The notes: generated from the letters alone by a model not told the origin. A DNA stretch of 64,000 bases from Panulirus ornatus (GCF_036320965.1 NC_092242.1:61435020-61499019), one strand, 5' to 3'; shown: positions 12,380-44,559, counted from the stretch's first letter. Numbers and translations are program-made.

Positions 12380-12910
12380 GATGCTGTTTCCTGTGTGGCA
12401 ACGGGAATGGATGAAGCAATGGGTTGGAGCAATGTGGTGTGCCGGGGTCGACATGCTGTCGATGGATTGGACCAGGGCGTGTGAGGCGTCTGGGGTGGGC
12501 CGTGGAGGGTTCTGTGGGGCCTGGATGTGGAGGGGGAGCTGTGGTTTTGGTGTATTGTGCATGACAGCTGGAGACTGAGTGTGAACGAATGTGGCCTTTG
12601 TTGTCTTTTCCTAGCGCTACCTCGCACACATGAGGGGGTAGGGGGTTGTTATTTCATGTGTGGCGAGGTAGCGATGGGAATGAATAAAGGCAGACAGTAT
12701 GAATTATGTACATGTGTATATATGTATATGTCTGTGTGTGTATATATATGTATACGTTGAGATGTATAGGTATGTATATTTGCGTGTGTGGATGTGTATG
12801 TGTATACATGTGTGTGTGGTGGGTTGGGCCATTCTTTCGTCTGTTTCCTTGCGCTACCTCGCAAACGCGGGAGACAGCGACAAAGCAAAATAAAAATAAT
12901 ACATAATGAT
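12380..12910 (+). mobile_element. RTE-like LINE 3' end, well preserved
   Basis: Starts inside the last codons of the ORF (GTGGTGTGCCGGGGTCGACA, NLNQG-like) and keeps the complete 3' tail: GGGGCCTGGATGTGG, TGAGTGTGAACGAATGTGGC, a first box (CCTAGCGCTACCTCGCACAC), a TG/TA-rich stretch, and the terminal box TTGCGCTACCTCGCAAACGC..GAGACAGCGACAAAGCAAA. Closely matches 62395-62860 over about 450 nt, so both belong to a young subfamily. Confidence 0.85.
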
Positions 12911-13059
12911 ATATAAACACCCATATACGCACATATACATACATATACATACACATTCGCAGACATATACACATGTACACATTCATACTTGCTTGTCATT
13001 ATCCATTCCTGTCGCTACCCCACCCTACAGGGAACAGCATTGCTAAAAAAAGAAAAAAA

Positions 13060-13195
13060 AGCCACTTTCATTCACACTCAGTCTGTAGCTGTCATGTAAT
13101 GCACTGAAACCACAGGCCCCACAGACCTTTCCATGGTTTACCCCAGATGTTTCACATGCCCTGGTTCAGTCCAGGGCATGTTCTAGTTATATACA
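13060..13195 (-). mobile_element. LINE 3'-tail fragment
   Basis: Reverse complement of the main LINE tail: the end of the ORF (CCCTGGTTCAGTCCAGGGCATG region) through TTCACACTCAGTCTGTAGCT. Oriented against the copy at 12380-12910, so the two tails form an inverted pair. Confidence 0.75.
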
Positions 13196-14814
13196 CTGCT
13201 GTCCAATGGAACAACTGTGTCAGTTCACCACTTCCCTAAAACAATGGCATAAATTTATGACAATTTTAGTATTTCCAGGAGCATATTGTTTCATCAAACA
13301 AAATTCCCTTCATTATTGATCTTAGTTGTTTATATTATCAAATATCAAAAATATAATTTTATTCAAAAATAGTAGCCAGTCTTACAATAAACTTTTGTAC
13401 AACAGCAGCATTAAGTTTTGTGGAATCTGACTTTACATTAGTAATGTGATATAGCACCTGAAGAACTTGTGTTTTCACAGCCAAAAAAGGCTTTAATTGT
13501 CTCAATCTAACAAGCTACTTAAGGATTGATTAATCTAAATTTACTTGTAGTAATGGACACAAACTCATGGGTAAATGTTTTACCTCAAATAAGGCAGAAG
13601 TATTCTTCAACAGGACTGTTAACATATGGCAAGACTTAACAGTTAGATTGGTTGGAAGCAGCATAAAAGATACATTTAGATTAGTTGAAAGCAGTGTAAA
13701 AGATACATTTCAGAATAGCATTGATAAATATTTCACTTCAAGTTCGTGACTGATATTGTTTGTACCTTCTTAGTAACATGAACAGTTTGCAGGTTTTTGT
13801 TTAAATCATGTGCATGTCTTTGTAATATTACCAAACCAATCTGAGAGTTTGATATCTTCTGTTTTCAGAAACAGCTCTGAAAGGATTCAGTGGTCTGCTA
13901 CTGTTTGAATTCCTTTGATTTTTAAAAATCTGTTGCTATTGAGCTTTAGTGTCATTTTAAGTCTGTTCCTTAATTTGCAATTACAAAGATCTCTTGCCAA
14001 CAACAATTTCCAACATACATTCAGACTAATGTATACCATTTTACTAACCACTGCACCAAGTTGTAAGTACCCACAGCTTTCCTTGAGACCATCAAAATTT
14101 TATCCATGCATCAAGGTGTGAATTGGCTTTTGGCTGCTTATGGCCCTGCCCAGCCCAGCATTTCTAGGGTGAGGCAAGAGAAGTGTCGTAACCAGGCTGT
14201 GTTGCTAAGGCTACCCATAAGATAGCCTTTTTTGTGGCATAGCTAGCTGATGCTTTGTAGGATCATTGATGACATATCGTCATCATATTATTACTTTACA
14301 GTTTTATGCATCATTCCTCTGTACATATGTAGCATAAACATGTTTTTGGAAGTATAACATGCTTATTTTTAATCCAGAAGCTTTCATCTTGAAGGTCACT
14401 GCCTTCTAGAAACAACTTCATAGGTTGGCAAGAGATCTCTGTATCAATATACTGAAATGTTGCTCTCCGAGCAGTCACTATACAAGGGCCTTGGTACTGC
14501 CCTTTTCTTGGGAAGATTATGCTGCTCAGAGAGAAAGGAACTTTATATCACTATGCTTCTCAGGGATGATTTATTTTGTACTGGCCATCTTGGAAAGGAT
14601 TCTGCCCTTTACTCCCCTTTTTATGGAAAAATCTGAAATGAAATGGTTTTGTTTGGGAAAAAAATGTTATGTGTGGACCTGTTATGGATTAAATTTTCTT
14701 ATGTATCACCTTTTTTGGAAATATTCATTTACAATTTATCTTTTTCAGAGAAGGTCTCTTTTTCTATTTATCAATATCTCTGATCACAGTTTCTCAAGAA
14801 ACTCTCATAAAGTG
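13196..14814. other. Gene-free stretch between mRpL30 and the sulfotransferase
   Basis: AT-rich; one small direct duplication at 13645-13708 (unit about 33 bp, '..AGATTAGTTGAAAGCAGTGT' type). The longest open frame (from 14425) starts at TTG and has no recognisable similarity. Confidence 0.5.
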
Positions 14815-15085
14815 GATGGCCACGGCAAAAGAGTCTCCACTTATCCCTATCCTTACATACTTCCTTTGCATACACGATTCCATGCAATCTTCATTTCTCT
14901 CCCTCCAGTACTCTTCCACTCAATTTCCCTATGACACAGGTGGTCCTCCTCTCACACCAACCTCTTTAATTGTGCTATTATACAATCATTAAAACTCTTC
15001 ATCTTGCATTCTTTTCACATGCCCAAACTGTCTTAAAGTATTACATTTCACCACTACCACTTCACAATTCATTCCCTGCCATTCC
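14815..15085 (-). mobile_element. Second LINE type, C-terminal fragment
   Basis: The minus strand reads as the same sequence type as 22200-22560 plus: a 'W...VE..L' block followed by GKRVSTYPYP on the antisense. Shared landmarks are the 'CATGGAATCG..' and 'GCAAAAGAGTCTCC' stretches. Heavily decayed. Confidence 0.55.
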
Positions 15086-15416
15086 AGATCTGTTTAATGA
15101 GTATGTAAGGAGGTAGTAGTGTTAAATAATAACCCTAATGACAAGTCAATAGATAGTTGTTTAGTGAGTATGTGGCCTGTAAGTGCCACACATTCTGCAG
15201 TCATTCGTTAACATAAAGTACAGTTGAAGCAGTAATCCACAGCCACAAATTAGAAGCTGTCTGTAGTAGATTTTGACAGTTTTCATGAGGTATGCTTAAA
15301 TGTTAAAGGATAACTCAACCTGACAGTGAGTGTTACGTATTTTTGTACTTCATGAAAAAAAATATACCACCTTGTCTTAAATCTTGTTAGTCTCCCTTTT
15401 GAACGTGCATAATGCC

Positions 15417-15422
15417 TTTATT
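15417..15422 (-). terminator. Candidate polyadenylation signal of the sulfotransferase
   Basis: TTTATT on the plus strand, that is AATAAA on the gene's strand, about 740 nt past the stop. The AT-rich flank makes the hexamer weak evidence. Confidence 0.25.
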
Positions 15423-16158
15423 GAAGTGTTGATACATTTCACTGTTAAGCATTCTTAGGAACATTTACTTCATGAGCATTAGATATACATAAACAACACT
15501 GATATTCATTTGTTTAAAAGACAAATTGGTTTAGCCCAGCATTTATAAGCGTTTTAAAGATGAATAAATAATAATATTCCTACGAAGGCTCAGTCATATG
15601 TTCTTGACACTACCTCACTAACATGAGAAATGGTGAATATGCATGAAAAAAATTAACAATTAAGATCACAGTACTACACACTTAATGTCTGTGGTAGAAA
15701 ATATAAGATTACACTTATGAGTTAAAAATGTCACAGTACAGGTAACTGTTAAATACAGTATTACTTGTGTCTTAAAAGTAACCTATTCATGATTAGTATC
15801 AAAACAATGTAAGATTATTCCATACAGTCACAGACTGTATTTTTGACACTGAAAATACAATGTAATTATATATAATGATATCAGATACATTTGATAGTAT
15901 TAATGCATGTTACATAAGAGTGCCTAACTTGCTCAGTTCCCATCTAGTATAATGAATTATGAATCAATTTGCATTACCAAATGTGTCAACTGAGTGGTTA
16001 GACTTCACATATATACATTATTAGAATGGCAATTAATACTTGCCAACACAAAAAATCAGAAAATTGCAGACTGCACACCTTTAGGTTTACAGAACTTAGA
16101 TAATGAGATCTAAAGAGTTCTTCATGTGGATTTCTTCCAAGCAAAAGGATTCATCTAT

Positions 16159-35555
<19,397 letters not shown>

Positions 35556-35780
35556 GGTTCCTGCCGGGAGGGTGTCACGGCCGCCCTGGCAGCGTGAGGG
35601 CAGCCCAGGGTGAAGAGGATCAGGGATGCCCAGGGTGAGAGGATAACGGGCCTGTCCACGAAGGAGGGAACACTTGACACCAGTCGGCCGACCTCTAGTG
35701 CCCAGCCATGATCATCAAGTCTGGTTCGTAGACGATGTAAAGTTCGACACGATCCTCTTCCTCACCAGTCGGTTATAACT

Positions 35781-35782
<2 letters not shown>
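35556..35782 (-). promoter_or_regulatory. Presumed 5'UTR/promoter of the sulfotransferase
   Basis: About 230 nt of comparatively GC-rich sequence between the exon 1 ATG and a (TA)n/T-run that begins at 35783, followed by a LINE. If transcription starts here, the proximal promoter directly abuts a microsatellite. No core element was identified; the assignment rests on position only. Confidence 0.3.
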
Positions 35783-35827
<45 letters not shown>

Positions 35828-35832
35828 TTTTA
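35783..35832 (+). repeat. (TA)n followed by a T run
   Basis: TA to about 35819 then T to 35830; marks the 3' end of the minus-strand LINE. Confidence 0.95.
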
Positions 35833-37061
35833 TACTTTGTCGCTGTCTCCCGCGTCTGCGAGGTAGCGCAAGGAAACAGACGAAAGAAATGGCCCAACCC
35901 CCCCCCCCCATACACATGTACATACACATGTCCACACACGTGTATACATACCTACACAGCTTTCCATGGTCCACCCCAGACGCCTCACATGCCTTGATTC
36001 ACTCCACTGACAGCACGTCAACCCCTGTATACCACATCGCTCCAATTCACTCTATTCCTTGCCCTCCTTACACCCTCCTGCATGTTCAGGCCCCGATCAC
36101 ACAAAATCTTTTTCACTCCATCTTTCCACCTCCAATTTGGTCTCCCTCTTCTCCTCGTTCCCTCCACCTCCGACACATATATCCTCTTGGTCAATCTTTC
36201 CTCACTCATTCTCTCCATGTGCCCAAACCATTTCAAAACACCCTCTTCTGCTCTCTCAACCACGCTCTTTTTATTTCCACACATCTCTCTTACCCTTACG
36301 TTACTTACTCGATCAAACCACCTCACACCACACATTGTCCTCAAACATCTCATTTCCAGCACATCCATCCTCCTGCGCACAACTCTATCCATAGCCCACG
36401 CCTCGCAACCATACAACATTGTTGGAACCACTATTCCTTCAAACATACCCATTTTTGCTTTCCGAGATAATGTTCTCGACTTCCACACATTTTTCAAGGC
36501 TCCCAAAATTTTCGCCCCCTCCCCCACCCTATGATCCACTTCCGCTTCCATGGTTCCATCCGCTGACAGATCCACTCCCAGATATCTAAAACACTTCACT
36601 TCCTCCAGTTTTTCTCCATTCAAACTTACCTCCCAATTGACTTGACCCTCAACCCTACTGTACCTAATAACCTTGCTCTTATTCACATTTACTCTTAACT
36701 TTCTTCTTCCACACACTTTACCAAACTCAGTCACCAGCTTCTGCAGTTTCTCACATGAATCAGCCACCAGCGCTGTATCATCAGCGAACAACAACTGACT
36801 CACTTCCCAGGCTCTCTCATCCCCAACAGACTTCATACTTGCCCCTCTTTCCAGGACTCTTGCATTCACCTCCCTAACAACCCCATCCATAAACAAATTA
36901 AACAACCATGGAGACATCACACACCCCTGCCGCAAACCTACATTCACTGAGAACCAATCACTTTCCTCTCTTCCTACACGTACACATGCCTTACATCCTC
37001 GATAAAAACTTTTCACTGCTTCTAACAACTTGCCTCCCACACCATATATTCTTAATACCTT

Positions 37062-37062
<1 letters not shown>
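35833..37062 (-). mobile_element. RTE-like LINE with intact RT-coding segment, 5'-truncated
   Basis: The minus strand carries an uninterrupted 350-codon frame: VLRIYGVGGKLLEAVKSFYR, GLRQGCVMSPWLFNLFMDGV (RT block 4), LLFADDTALVADS (the FADD catalytic box), LEEVKCFRYLGVDLS, MLYGCEAWAMDR, VLKWFGHMERMSEERLTKRI, RRGRPNWRWKDG, ending NWSDVVYRG. Upstream RT blocks and endonuclease are missing; the 5' end stops at a (TA)n run. The 3' tail jumps from GGAAAGCT straight into TGTAGGTATGTATACACGTG, missing about 260 nt present in the 61985-62870 copy, then ends with the terminal box and T/TA run. Frame intactness implies a young insertion, but it cannot be autonomous. Clade 'RTE-like' is my inference. 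Confidence 0.88.

Positions 37063-37105
<43 letters not shown>
37063..37105 (+). repeat. (TA)n microsatellite
   Basis: TA run of 43 nt bordering the truncated 5' end of the LINE. Confidence 0.95.
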
Positions 37106-37590
37106 TGCGCGCCTCTGTCTGTACACTCAAAGTCTAAAGTTTCCCTCTGGTATCGAGACCTTACAAAGGGCTAAGTAGCGACCCAGCCTACTACTGGCTC
37201 AGTCGGAGGCAACGGCGGGACGGAACATCAAGGAACAGGGAAGAAGGATGGAAGGGAAGGGGTGATACGAGACGCAGGACGGCGAGGGATAAGCGTCGCT
37301 CAAGTGGGTGTCAAGGACCAGGAAACGTGTAGGACAAGAGGAGCGGTCAAGTAACCCATAGATCCTGGGCGTGGTGACGTGGAACACATGGATGAACAGG
37401 TTATGGATGAACAGGTTATACAACAAGGTCAGTTACCCACAGGAACGAACATCGCCAGCTCTGTTACGTAATTCCCGACTTCGTCGAAAAGATTGCAAAT
37501 AATTCGAAGGCATGGAAGAGAAAGACGAATGGAATCGTTCCAGTCACCTTTACATTACACTCTAGTACAAAACTGTTATATCAGGAGTCA

Positions 37591-37613
37591 GTGTGTGTGT
37601 GTGTGTGTGTGTG
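37591..37613 (+). repeat. (GT)n microsatellite
   Basis: GT run of 23 nt. Confidence 0.93.
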
Positions 37614-37864
37614 GCCTAAGATGACACAGATATGGATCCACCGTCGCTTAACGAACTGGTTCTGCGGCAAACTGGTTTTGAGGTAAGGCATTTATATGGG
37701 AAGCGCGTGTTGCTTCTTCCTCCTGTAGGCCATGAAGATATTGATGGAGAGGCTGCGACTCCATGTGGCATAAAGTAGGGTGCGGGTTCCGGGTAACAAG
37801 GGCTGAATATCATGTGTGTCGCTAGCGGATTTGGAACACGAGTTATAGCGACCGGAACTGGTGA

Positions 37865-37913
<49 letters not shown>
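37865..37913 (+). repeat. (TG)n(AG)n microsatellite
   Basis: TG to about 37882, AG to 37913. Confidence 0.95.
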
Positions 37914-37915
<2 letters not shown>

Positions 37916-39102
37916 CACTGATGTCTCCACTGTAAACGTTAATGACGAATATCCTAACAATAATAACTTGGGTTGTGACGTGCCAATTTCGGACGTTCAT
38001 ACGTAATATTTTCATGTGAGGAGCATGACATACGATGGGTGCAGGACCCACCTGGGTGACGTGCGTGAGTATACCTGTGTATTCTGGTGGAAGACCAGTG
38101 GTATGATACCTCACAGTTCAGATAACACGATATTTTGGGGATAATCTGATGAAAGAGTACAATACAATGTGACTTTACCAACATGTTTGGATAATACGTG
38201 TGGTGTTGTGTGGTTGTGGTGGTGCATCATGTGGTTTACTGACTCTATGGTTGTGGTTGTTGTTGTATGTCATGTGGTTGTGGTCAAATAATATTTTGTG
38301 GCTGTGGTGTTGAATGTACTGTCACGAATCTGGTTTAGAGCTCGCCATACCTCATCAAACATCTCCGTGTCGAACGCTATAGTTCTAGCAAGCGTAGTTT
38401 AAATTCATGTTTCCCTACATCCCTAAGAGTGATCCATCTGCCTATTCTGTTCCCCGTTGATCCTTCCTGTCATACATCTAGATGTATGTACGCATCAAAC
38501 AGTTCTCAAGTACCTTCTGTTCCGCCCAGTGACTGCAACGCACGCGGAAATTTTGAGGTAAACGCTCCAACGTAAAATCGAACGTGAAAAAAAACAAACA
38601 TTATATAAGACTTTTGTATGCAAAAAATTAGATACGATTATGCAAGTGTTGACGTTTGGAGGTGGAAATCTGGCATTTAAATTTTTACTTATGGATGCGA
38701 AGATGAAAAATATTATAATGACGCTGGATTTTTAAAGTTTGAGAGTCAGAATGTGCTTCGAGTTATTCGGTCGATGAGGATCACACGGAGGGAGTGGGAT
38801 CAGTAAAAACGAAGCTGCTGAGGGTAAGCCATCAGACCGGTGGGGTGAAGAGAGAAGTGGGTGGGTTGTAGCGAAGAACTGGAAAAGACCGAGATGAAGG
38901 AACACCAAAGAATGAGGTCAGGGGTGGGTGATGCAGCACCTCACTTAACAGCCTACACACACACACACACACCACGTCAGCTGCAGTAACGTTCATGTTC
39001 TCTTAATATATACACACGCCTATATGCTTTTGCTTTATGTTAACTGCCGACAGATAATTTCATTAACACACGTACTGGTTCGGTCCGTTCATCATCAAAT
39101 TA

Positions 39103-39640
<538 letters not shown>

Positions 39641-39644
39641 ATAA

Positions 39645-39645
<1 letters not shown>

Positions 39646-39680
<35 letters not shown>
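39646..39680 (+). repeat. (TG)n microsatellite
   Basis: TG run of about 35 nt immediately after the LINE terminal box. Confidence 0.95.
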
Positions 39681-39682
<2 letters not shown>

Positions 39683-41129
39683 ATACTACACCACGTTTCC
39701 CGGCTCACATAACGTAGTAAACGTCGACTGATGTCACATATACGAACAATATACGAATAATATACAGTTTTCTGTCTGAATGTTCTGTTCTGACTACGCA
39801 GTCTTCACTGATATCTCTAAGTCAATAATGATCACAAGTACGACGACACATACACACACACACTCACTGCTTACAATAAGACGGTCGCCCCGACATTGGC
39901 ACAGATTCACCTGGACTGGGAGGGAGGACGTAGCCGTGTTCATGCTAGTTGCCAGACAGGCTTTTAAGTTGACAGGAAATTGTTGCCCGGAAAAGCATTT
40001 TCTTTTAACCAATATCAGGGATGGACGAGTTCATTAATTCCTAGTCACCTAAAATCAGGAATAACCTTAGGAAAAGGTTTAATTTTTCCAAAGAATATAA
40101 GCATTACCTTGCAATCATCTCACCGTTAGGTTGAATAGGTACACTCGCAGCCAGCAACAGTGTGAAGAAGACAGGCTGGCCAACCTAAGACGCCAGGGGA
40201 AACCAGTCTTAATAGCCAATCATCTAAGGCGTTCATGTTTTTTATTATAAGTATGATGATCAAGTAATTTAGCACATGAGACTATATATAGAGGAGGCAG
40301 AATGTACAGACTAAGATCAGCTACTATAGTGACCAGTTTGTGTCATGTTCTACGTAACAACAGCAGTAACATAGATTGTATTGGAGATCATCACTCTAGC
40401 CAGTTCGTAAGAGTTATGTAAGACTGGACACACTGAGGTTCAGGGTCTGTATTATTATCATCACTTTCTAGTGACAATACAAGTCCTTTATAGTTACTGC
40501 AAGCATTTGGGTACCACTATATTTCACACCTTCGTACACGTCAAGGGAAATCGTGGCATAAAGATGTTTTGGGTGAGACAAATGTTGATCTGAGGATCAT
40601 ATGTCACATACTCATGTGTTTAATACCAGTGTATGATAGGAAATACCCATAAGAATAGGTTACTGTTTTATGCAGGTGTATGATCACGCAATTAAAGATG
40701 GAAACAATACTGAAGATGAAGAGACTTATGGTAAACCATCATGGTAGATTATGATTCCCTGACGACCAATCACCCATGTTAGATAGATGCAATAGATTAA
40801 TGAATACTGATAGATCAGTATCAAGCTACTATCGAAGGCCGGACCTAAATACATCGAACAAATTACATACAATACTATTACTTAGATTTCTGAAACATAT
40901 CAGTCTTGCTTTAGATCAAATACTGTCGCATTCAGTCACAAATTTACAGGAAATGTGTCAGAAAGACTGAGGATATACATCCAGGCTCTTGCTACTACGG
41001 AAGTAACGTACATGAAAATGACCCCCAAGAATAACAGGGTGAAATATACTTTAGGAAAATAGCAAGAAAAATAGAAACAAATATTCCTGGGTATCTAGTT
41101 ATAAGCGCTGGGGAAAAAGGACAAACGTT

Positions 41130-41131
<2 letters not shown>

Positions 41132-41202
<71 letters not shown>
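41132..41202 (+). repeat. (TA)n(CA)n microsatellite
   Basis: TA to about 41193, then CA. Confidence 0.95.
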
Positions 41203-41249
41203 CTGAGAACCAACGGGGAATTAAAAATGCGTAGAGATATTTCTTCAAT

Positions 41250-41335
41250 TTCATGGTCTAGTGGTTAGCATGGCTTTGGCAATAGATCACAGAACCTAAA
41301 TTCAAGTCATGGTCCAGGTGGCAGTTCAGCAATCC
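41250..41335 (+). mobile_element. tRNA-derived SINE head or tRNA pseudogene
   Basis: TCATGGTCTAGTGGTTAGCA contains a good Pol III A box (TGGTCTAGTGG, as in tRNA-Glu/Asp), and about 40 nt on AAATTCAAGTC is a weakened B box. Arms do not pair well enough for a functional tRNA, so a tRNA-derived SINE or pseudogene fits better. Confidence 0.5.
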
Positions 41336-41473
41336 CAAGCCGTTCATCCTCACCCTTAGAATTAATAGATAATTGAATACTATCATAGGGTAGTATGTAT
41401 GTATCTATTTACGATTGCTCTAGAACTCCATGATAGGATCATGGATTCATTTACTCCATGACCCCTTTTCCAG

Positions 41474-41574
41474 CTCCCAGGCTGCGCTACTTCCAGTTGC
41501 AGGGAAAGATGGACTATTCTGGAGTGAGAAGTTCTTCAACGAGACTTTCTCTCTGTGGTTAAGTCTCCCCAAAG
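41474..41574 (+). CDS. Possible second propeller-like exon
   Basis: Acceptor CCCCTTTTCCAG, 101 nt open in one frame, donor AAAG/GTGTAT. The peptide includes GKDGLFWSEKFF then SLWLSLPK, faintly like the last blade of a YWTD propeller (FWS..). It is on the same strand and 5.7 kb upstream of the exon at 47297. Very weak; listed because two weak signals of the same fold lie in plausible order. Confidence 0.17.
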
Positions 41575-41594
41575 GTGTATTTGTGCGTGCATGC

Positions 41595-41597
<3 letters not shown>

Positions 41598-41640
<43 letters not shown>
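41598..41640 (+). repeat. (TG)n microsatellite
   Basis: TG run of about 42 nt directly after the possible exon at 41474-41574. Confidence 0.95.
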
Positions 41641-41641
<1 letters not shown>

Positions 41642-41885
41642 GATGATGATCACATAGCTTCCAGAACCTAACAGTGGGCCACCTCACACCACGTCGCCAC
41701 AGCACTGGATTCATATAACCGTCTCAGCGTTCGTTTGTGTGGCTCCGGCATACCTCTGGTCAGGGTTTCCGGCCAGGTGTCGGCAACTTTTGCTCACTAA
41801 CATTTGGCCTAAGTGTTTGTGGCGTGTATCTTAGTGATGCCACTGGCTCACGCGACAAGAACTTTTTACAGTGACTGACGAAAAG

Positions 41886-41888
<3 letters not shown>

Positions 41889-41959
<71 letters not shown>
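41889..41959 (+). repeat. (AG)n microsatellite
   Basis: AG run of about 70 nt. Confidence 0.96.
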
Positions 41960-41961
<2 letters not shown>

Positions 41962-42929
41962 GTAGGCTGGGTTTGTTAATCTATCACTGGGTTAGATGTA
42001 TTTAGGCAATCAGGTTTTCTACACGTACAGTATAACCATTAAGTATTGTCAAGACTACACTGATCTAAACGATTACAGTGTTACCAAACTATCAACCTAC
42101 CTTCGTGCACGCCATTGCAGTGCAAACAGACAAGCCAACTTTATCACCATCACTGTTACCAACATGGATGGAAATGAGGTTACATGCAATGTACTGTTTC
42201 TAAGCAGCGTTTGTTTCGTACATGGCTATGTTTGACGCAACCCGCGACTTTTACCGAACGGTGGTTTGTAACTTCACTATAGATGGCCATTTGTTTAATC
42301 ATTGTATATATCATCTTTATGGTAAGAGTCTATGAATATTACATATTCTCTCTCACATACAATGTCCATCTCACGCATCACACCTGACATGGAACTCAAA
42401 CGACTCATTCTACGTAACTTCAGGTTTCCCCGATGAGAAAGCTACGCTCTAGCTTAGCCTCTTTAGTCAAATATTGTCGTAGATACCCATTTGTAGGCAT
42501 GTAAGTACTCCTCTCCTCAGGTCAGATCCTCCCGTGTGTGTACCTGGTTTCTGAGGTCCACACTTCCATCTGTGTTTACCAAGCACGAAGCTTACGGTAC
42601 AAGAGAGAATCGCAGAGGGGAAGATAAAGCCCTGGTTTTCATGTAACGCAAGCAGGTGGCAGCCTCGCCCTAACGGGTCAAAATGGTAATGTCGGTGCTT
42701 ACGGCCTCTATCTTCACTATGAACTCGAGCTAAAGTTTGCTTTAATACGTCAGCTTGAAGTGGGTCTTACTCGAAAATGATACTGTGAGTCGGACACTGG
42801 GATGATAGACTTCATGAATCAGACTGTGAGATTCTTCACTTATGACGGATTTTGAGAAGTTGCAGAGCTGATTTCTAACAATGATTACACTACTTGTAAT
42901 TAAGCATGATGGAAAATCTATGAAATACT

Positions 42930-43103
42930 GGGTCGTATTCAAGAACAATACGACGGAGACTCTGCGACGACAGTGTGCGATCTTCGTAAAAAGCTTCCAA
43001 GTTTTACGAAGGTCCCAAACTGGCCGTATTCAAGAACAATGCTTTACGAAGGTCGCACGCTGTCGTCGCACAGTCCCCGTCGTACTGCACTTGAATACGG
43101 CTG
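42930..43103. mobile_element. Foldback (MITE-like) element
   Basis: The left arm GGTCGTATTCAAGAACAATA.. to ..GCGATCTTCGTAAA reads the same as the reverse complement of the right arm (43102 back to about 43040: GCCGTATTCAAGTGCAGTAC..GCGACCTTCGTAAA). The arms are about 65 nt and well over 80% matched by eye. The centre holds a palindrome (TTCGTAAAAAGC..TTTTACGAA) and a second copy of the terminus (GGCCGTATTCAAGAACAATG at 43022). No coding capacity. Family unknown. Confidence 0.7.
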
Positions 43104-43839
43104 TACGTATAGTGGGCTCCTTTAGGTAGATGTGTGTGTGTCGTGTAAGAGGTTGATGTTGTTTAGACGTTAGAACTGGAAAGTAAGGATGAAGAATGGG
43201 CTGGAAGAACTTAAAACGTTAGAATCGATGTTAACCCATAAGGTGTTATTTCTTATCGAGTTACTTGTTCTTGTGCTTATGTAGTCATAAAGCGATCGAC
43301 TGAGAACAAATAATAGCCAAAACAAACGTGTGTTTATTTTACAAGTCAGTTGTTTTGAAGGTGTACATACGTATGAATATATGCATGAAAGAGTCGACAG
43401 GAATCTAAGGAGGATTATTTCGTAGGTTAGTTAACTTCTCTTCCCTCAAGTAATGCACTGCTCTTGAAATCACAGTTGCGAAACTTCTCACAGGCACACC
43501 ATACTACATTTGGTTGGACTTTGGTAAGATGGCAGGGAAAGTCGAGGAGGACATCGTACGAGATGATTCGGGATATTGCGATGGGTTGGGTCGAAGCTCT
43601 GGCGGAGGGAGGGACCAGGAGGGAAGTGATGAAGGTGGTATGACTACCCCACGGTTGGGATGGTGGTACTAGGCTGACGTAAGGCCTTTTCATAAGGGGG
43701 AGGATCAGGGAAGGAGAGAGTCTCGTCTCCTGATCCACCGACCGTCTGCAGGGCCCGGTATGGGGTGGGCCAGGTTCTGGTCGTCTGGAAGCCGTAGAGG
43801 ACCCGCATTCCATTCTCTTAGTCACAACAGCAACCGAGG

Positions 43840-44080
43840 TTGATTTCCTTGACCACTGCTCATCCTAGTAAACCTTTGGCCACCTAGCTTGACCTACATA
43901 GGCTCTACCAGCATTACCAGGTTGACCTCTCGTATCCAAGTGACCCATTTTGATATCAAATGATCTAAGTCGACATTCTGTGACCAAAACTTAGCTTTAA
44001 CCTGCCAGATTGACCTCTTGCTGGTGAGGCCTTCTTGTCGTGGCTGAGGCTGACCTCCCGTCACTCGAAAACTATCTCCA
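43840..44080 (+). repeat. Degenerate short repeat, 'TTGACCT' spaced about 25-30 bp
   Basis: TTGACC/GTTGACCTC/ATTGACCTC recur across the stretch with poorly conserved spacers; an old minisatellite. Confidence 0.4.
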
Positions 44081-44559
44081 TTGACCTAATCTTTACAAAA
44101 CCCGAAGAACAGAATGTATTTATGAACCTAAGATCAAGTTATTACATAAGCTCCTCCGGGTTAGTTGCCGTGCCACTACATAGACGCTTACCGTTCTGTC
44201 GATGACCTCCAGTGCTGGAAGCGTACGTGTCGACCTTTCTAACGGACATCCTAACTTCTCCCTCCTTACCCAAGGGGCTCCGGTAGATAGACGTTCCGGC
44301 AGACAGACGCTCCGCCCATGTTTATGTACGCGGGTGGTGCCCATGATCTGGCGGCGGTTGCCCTATGACTTGGTCGTCTGGTGGTCAGAGTATGGTTGAC
44401 GGACACCTGGAAGGATAATAGACTGGTGGAGAGACGTTAGAGAGATACACCAGATCCCGAGACGATAGCAGAGAGACATCTCGAAGGATGGTTGAAAGAT
44501 GCTTGTGACCACCATAGGCATACGTCTGGTGGACAGACACCTGACAATATGGTAGACAG

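Noticed and set aside
14425..14934. 169-codon plus-strand open frame
   Set aside because: Starts at TTG, not ATG; no motif or splice context; its end runs antisense through a decayed LINE.
36018..37130. 370-codon minus-strand frame as a host gene
   Set aside because: It is the RT-coding part of a LINE; the first residues come from a (TA)n run.
43427..43825. 132-codon minus-strand frame
   Set aside because: No recognisable domain, no clear splice sites, moderate GC explains an open frame by chance.
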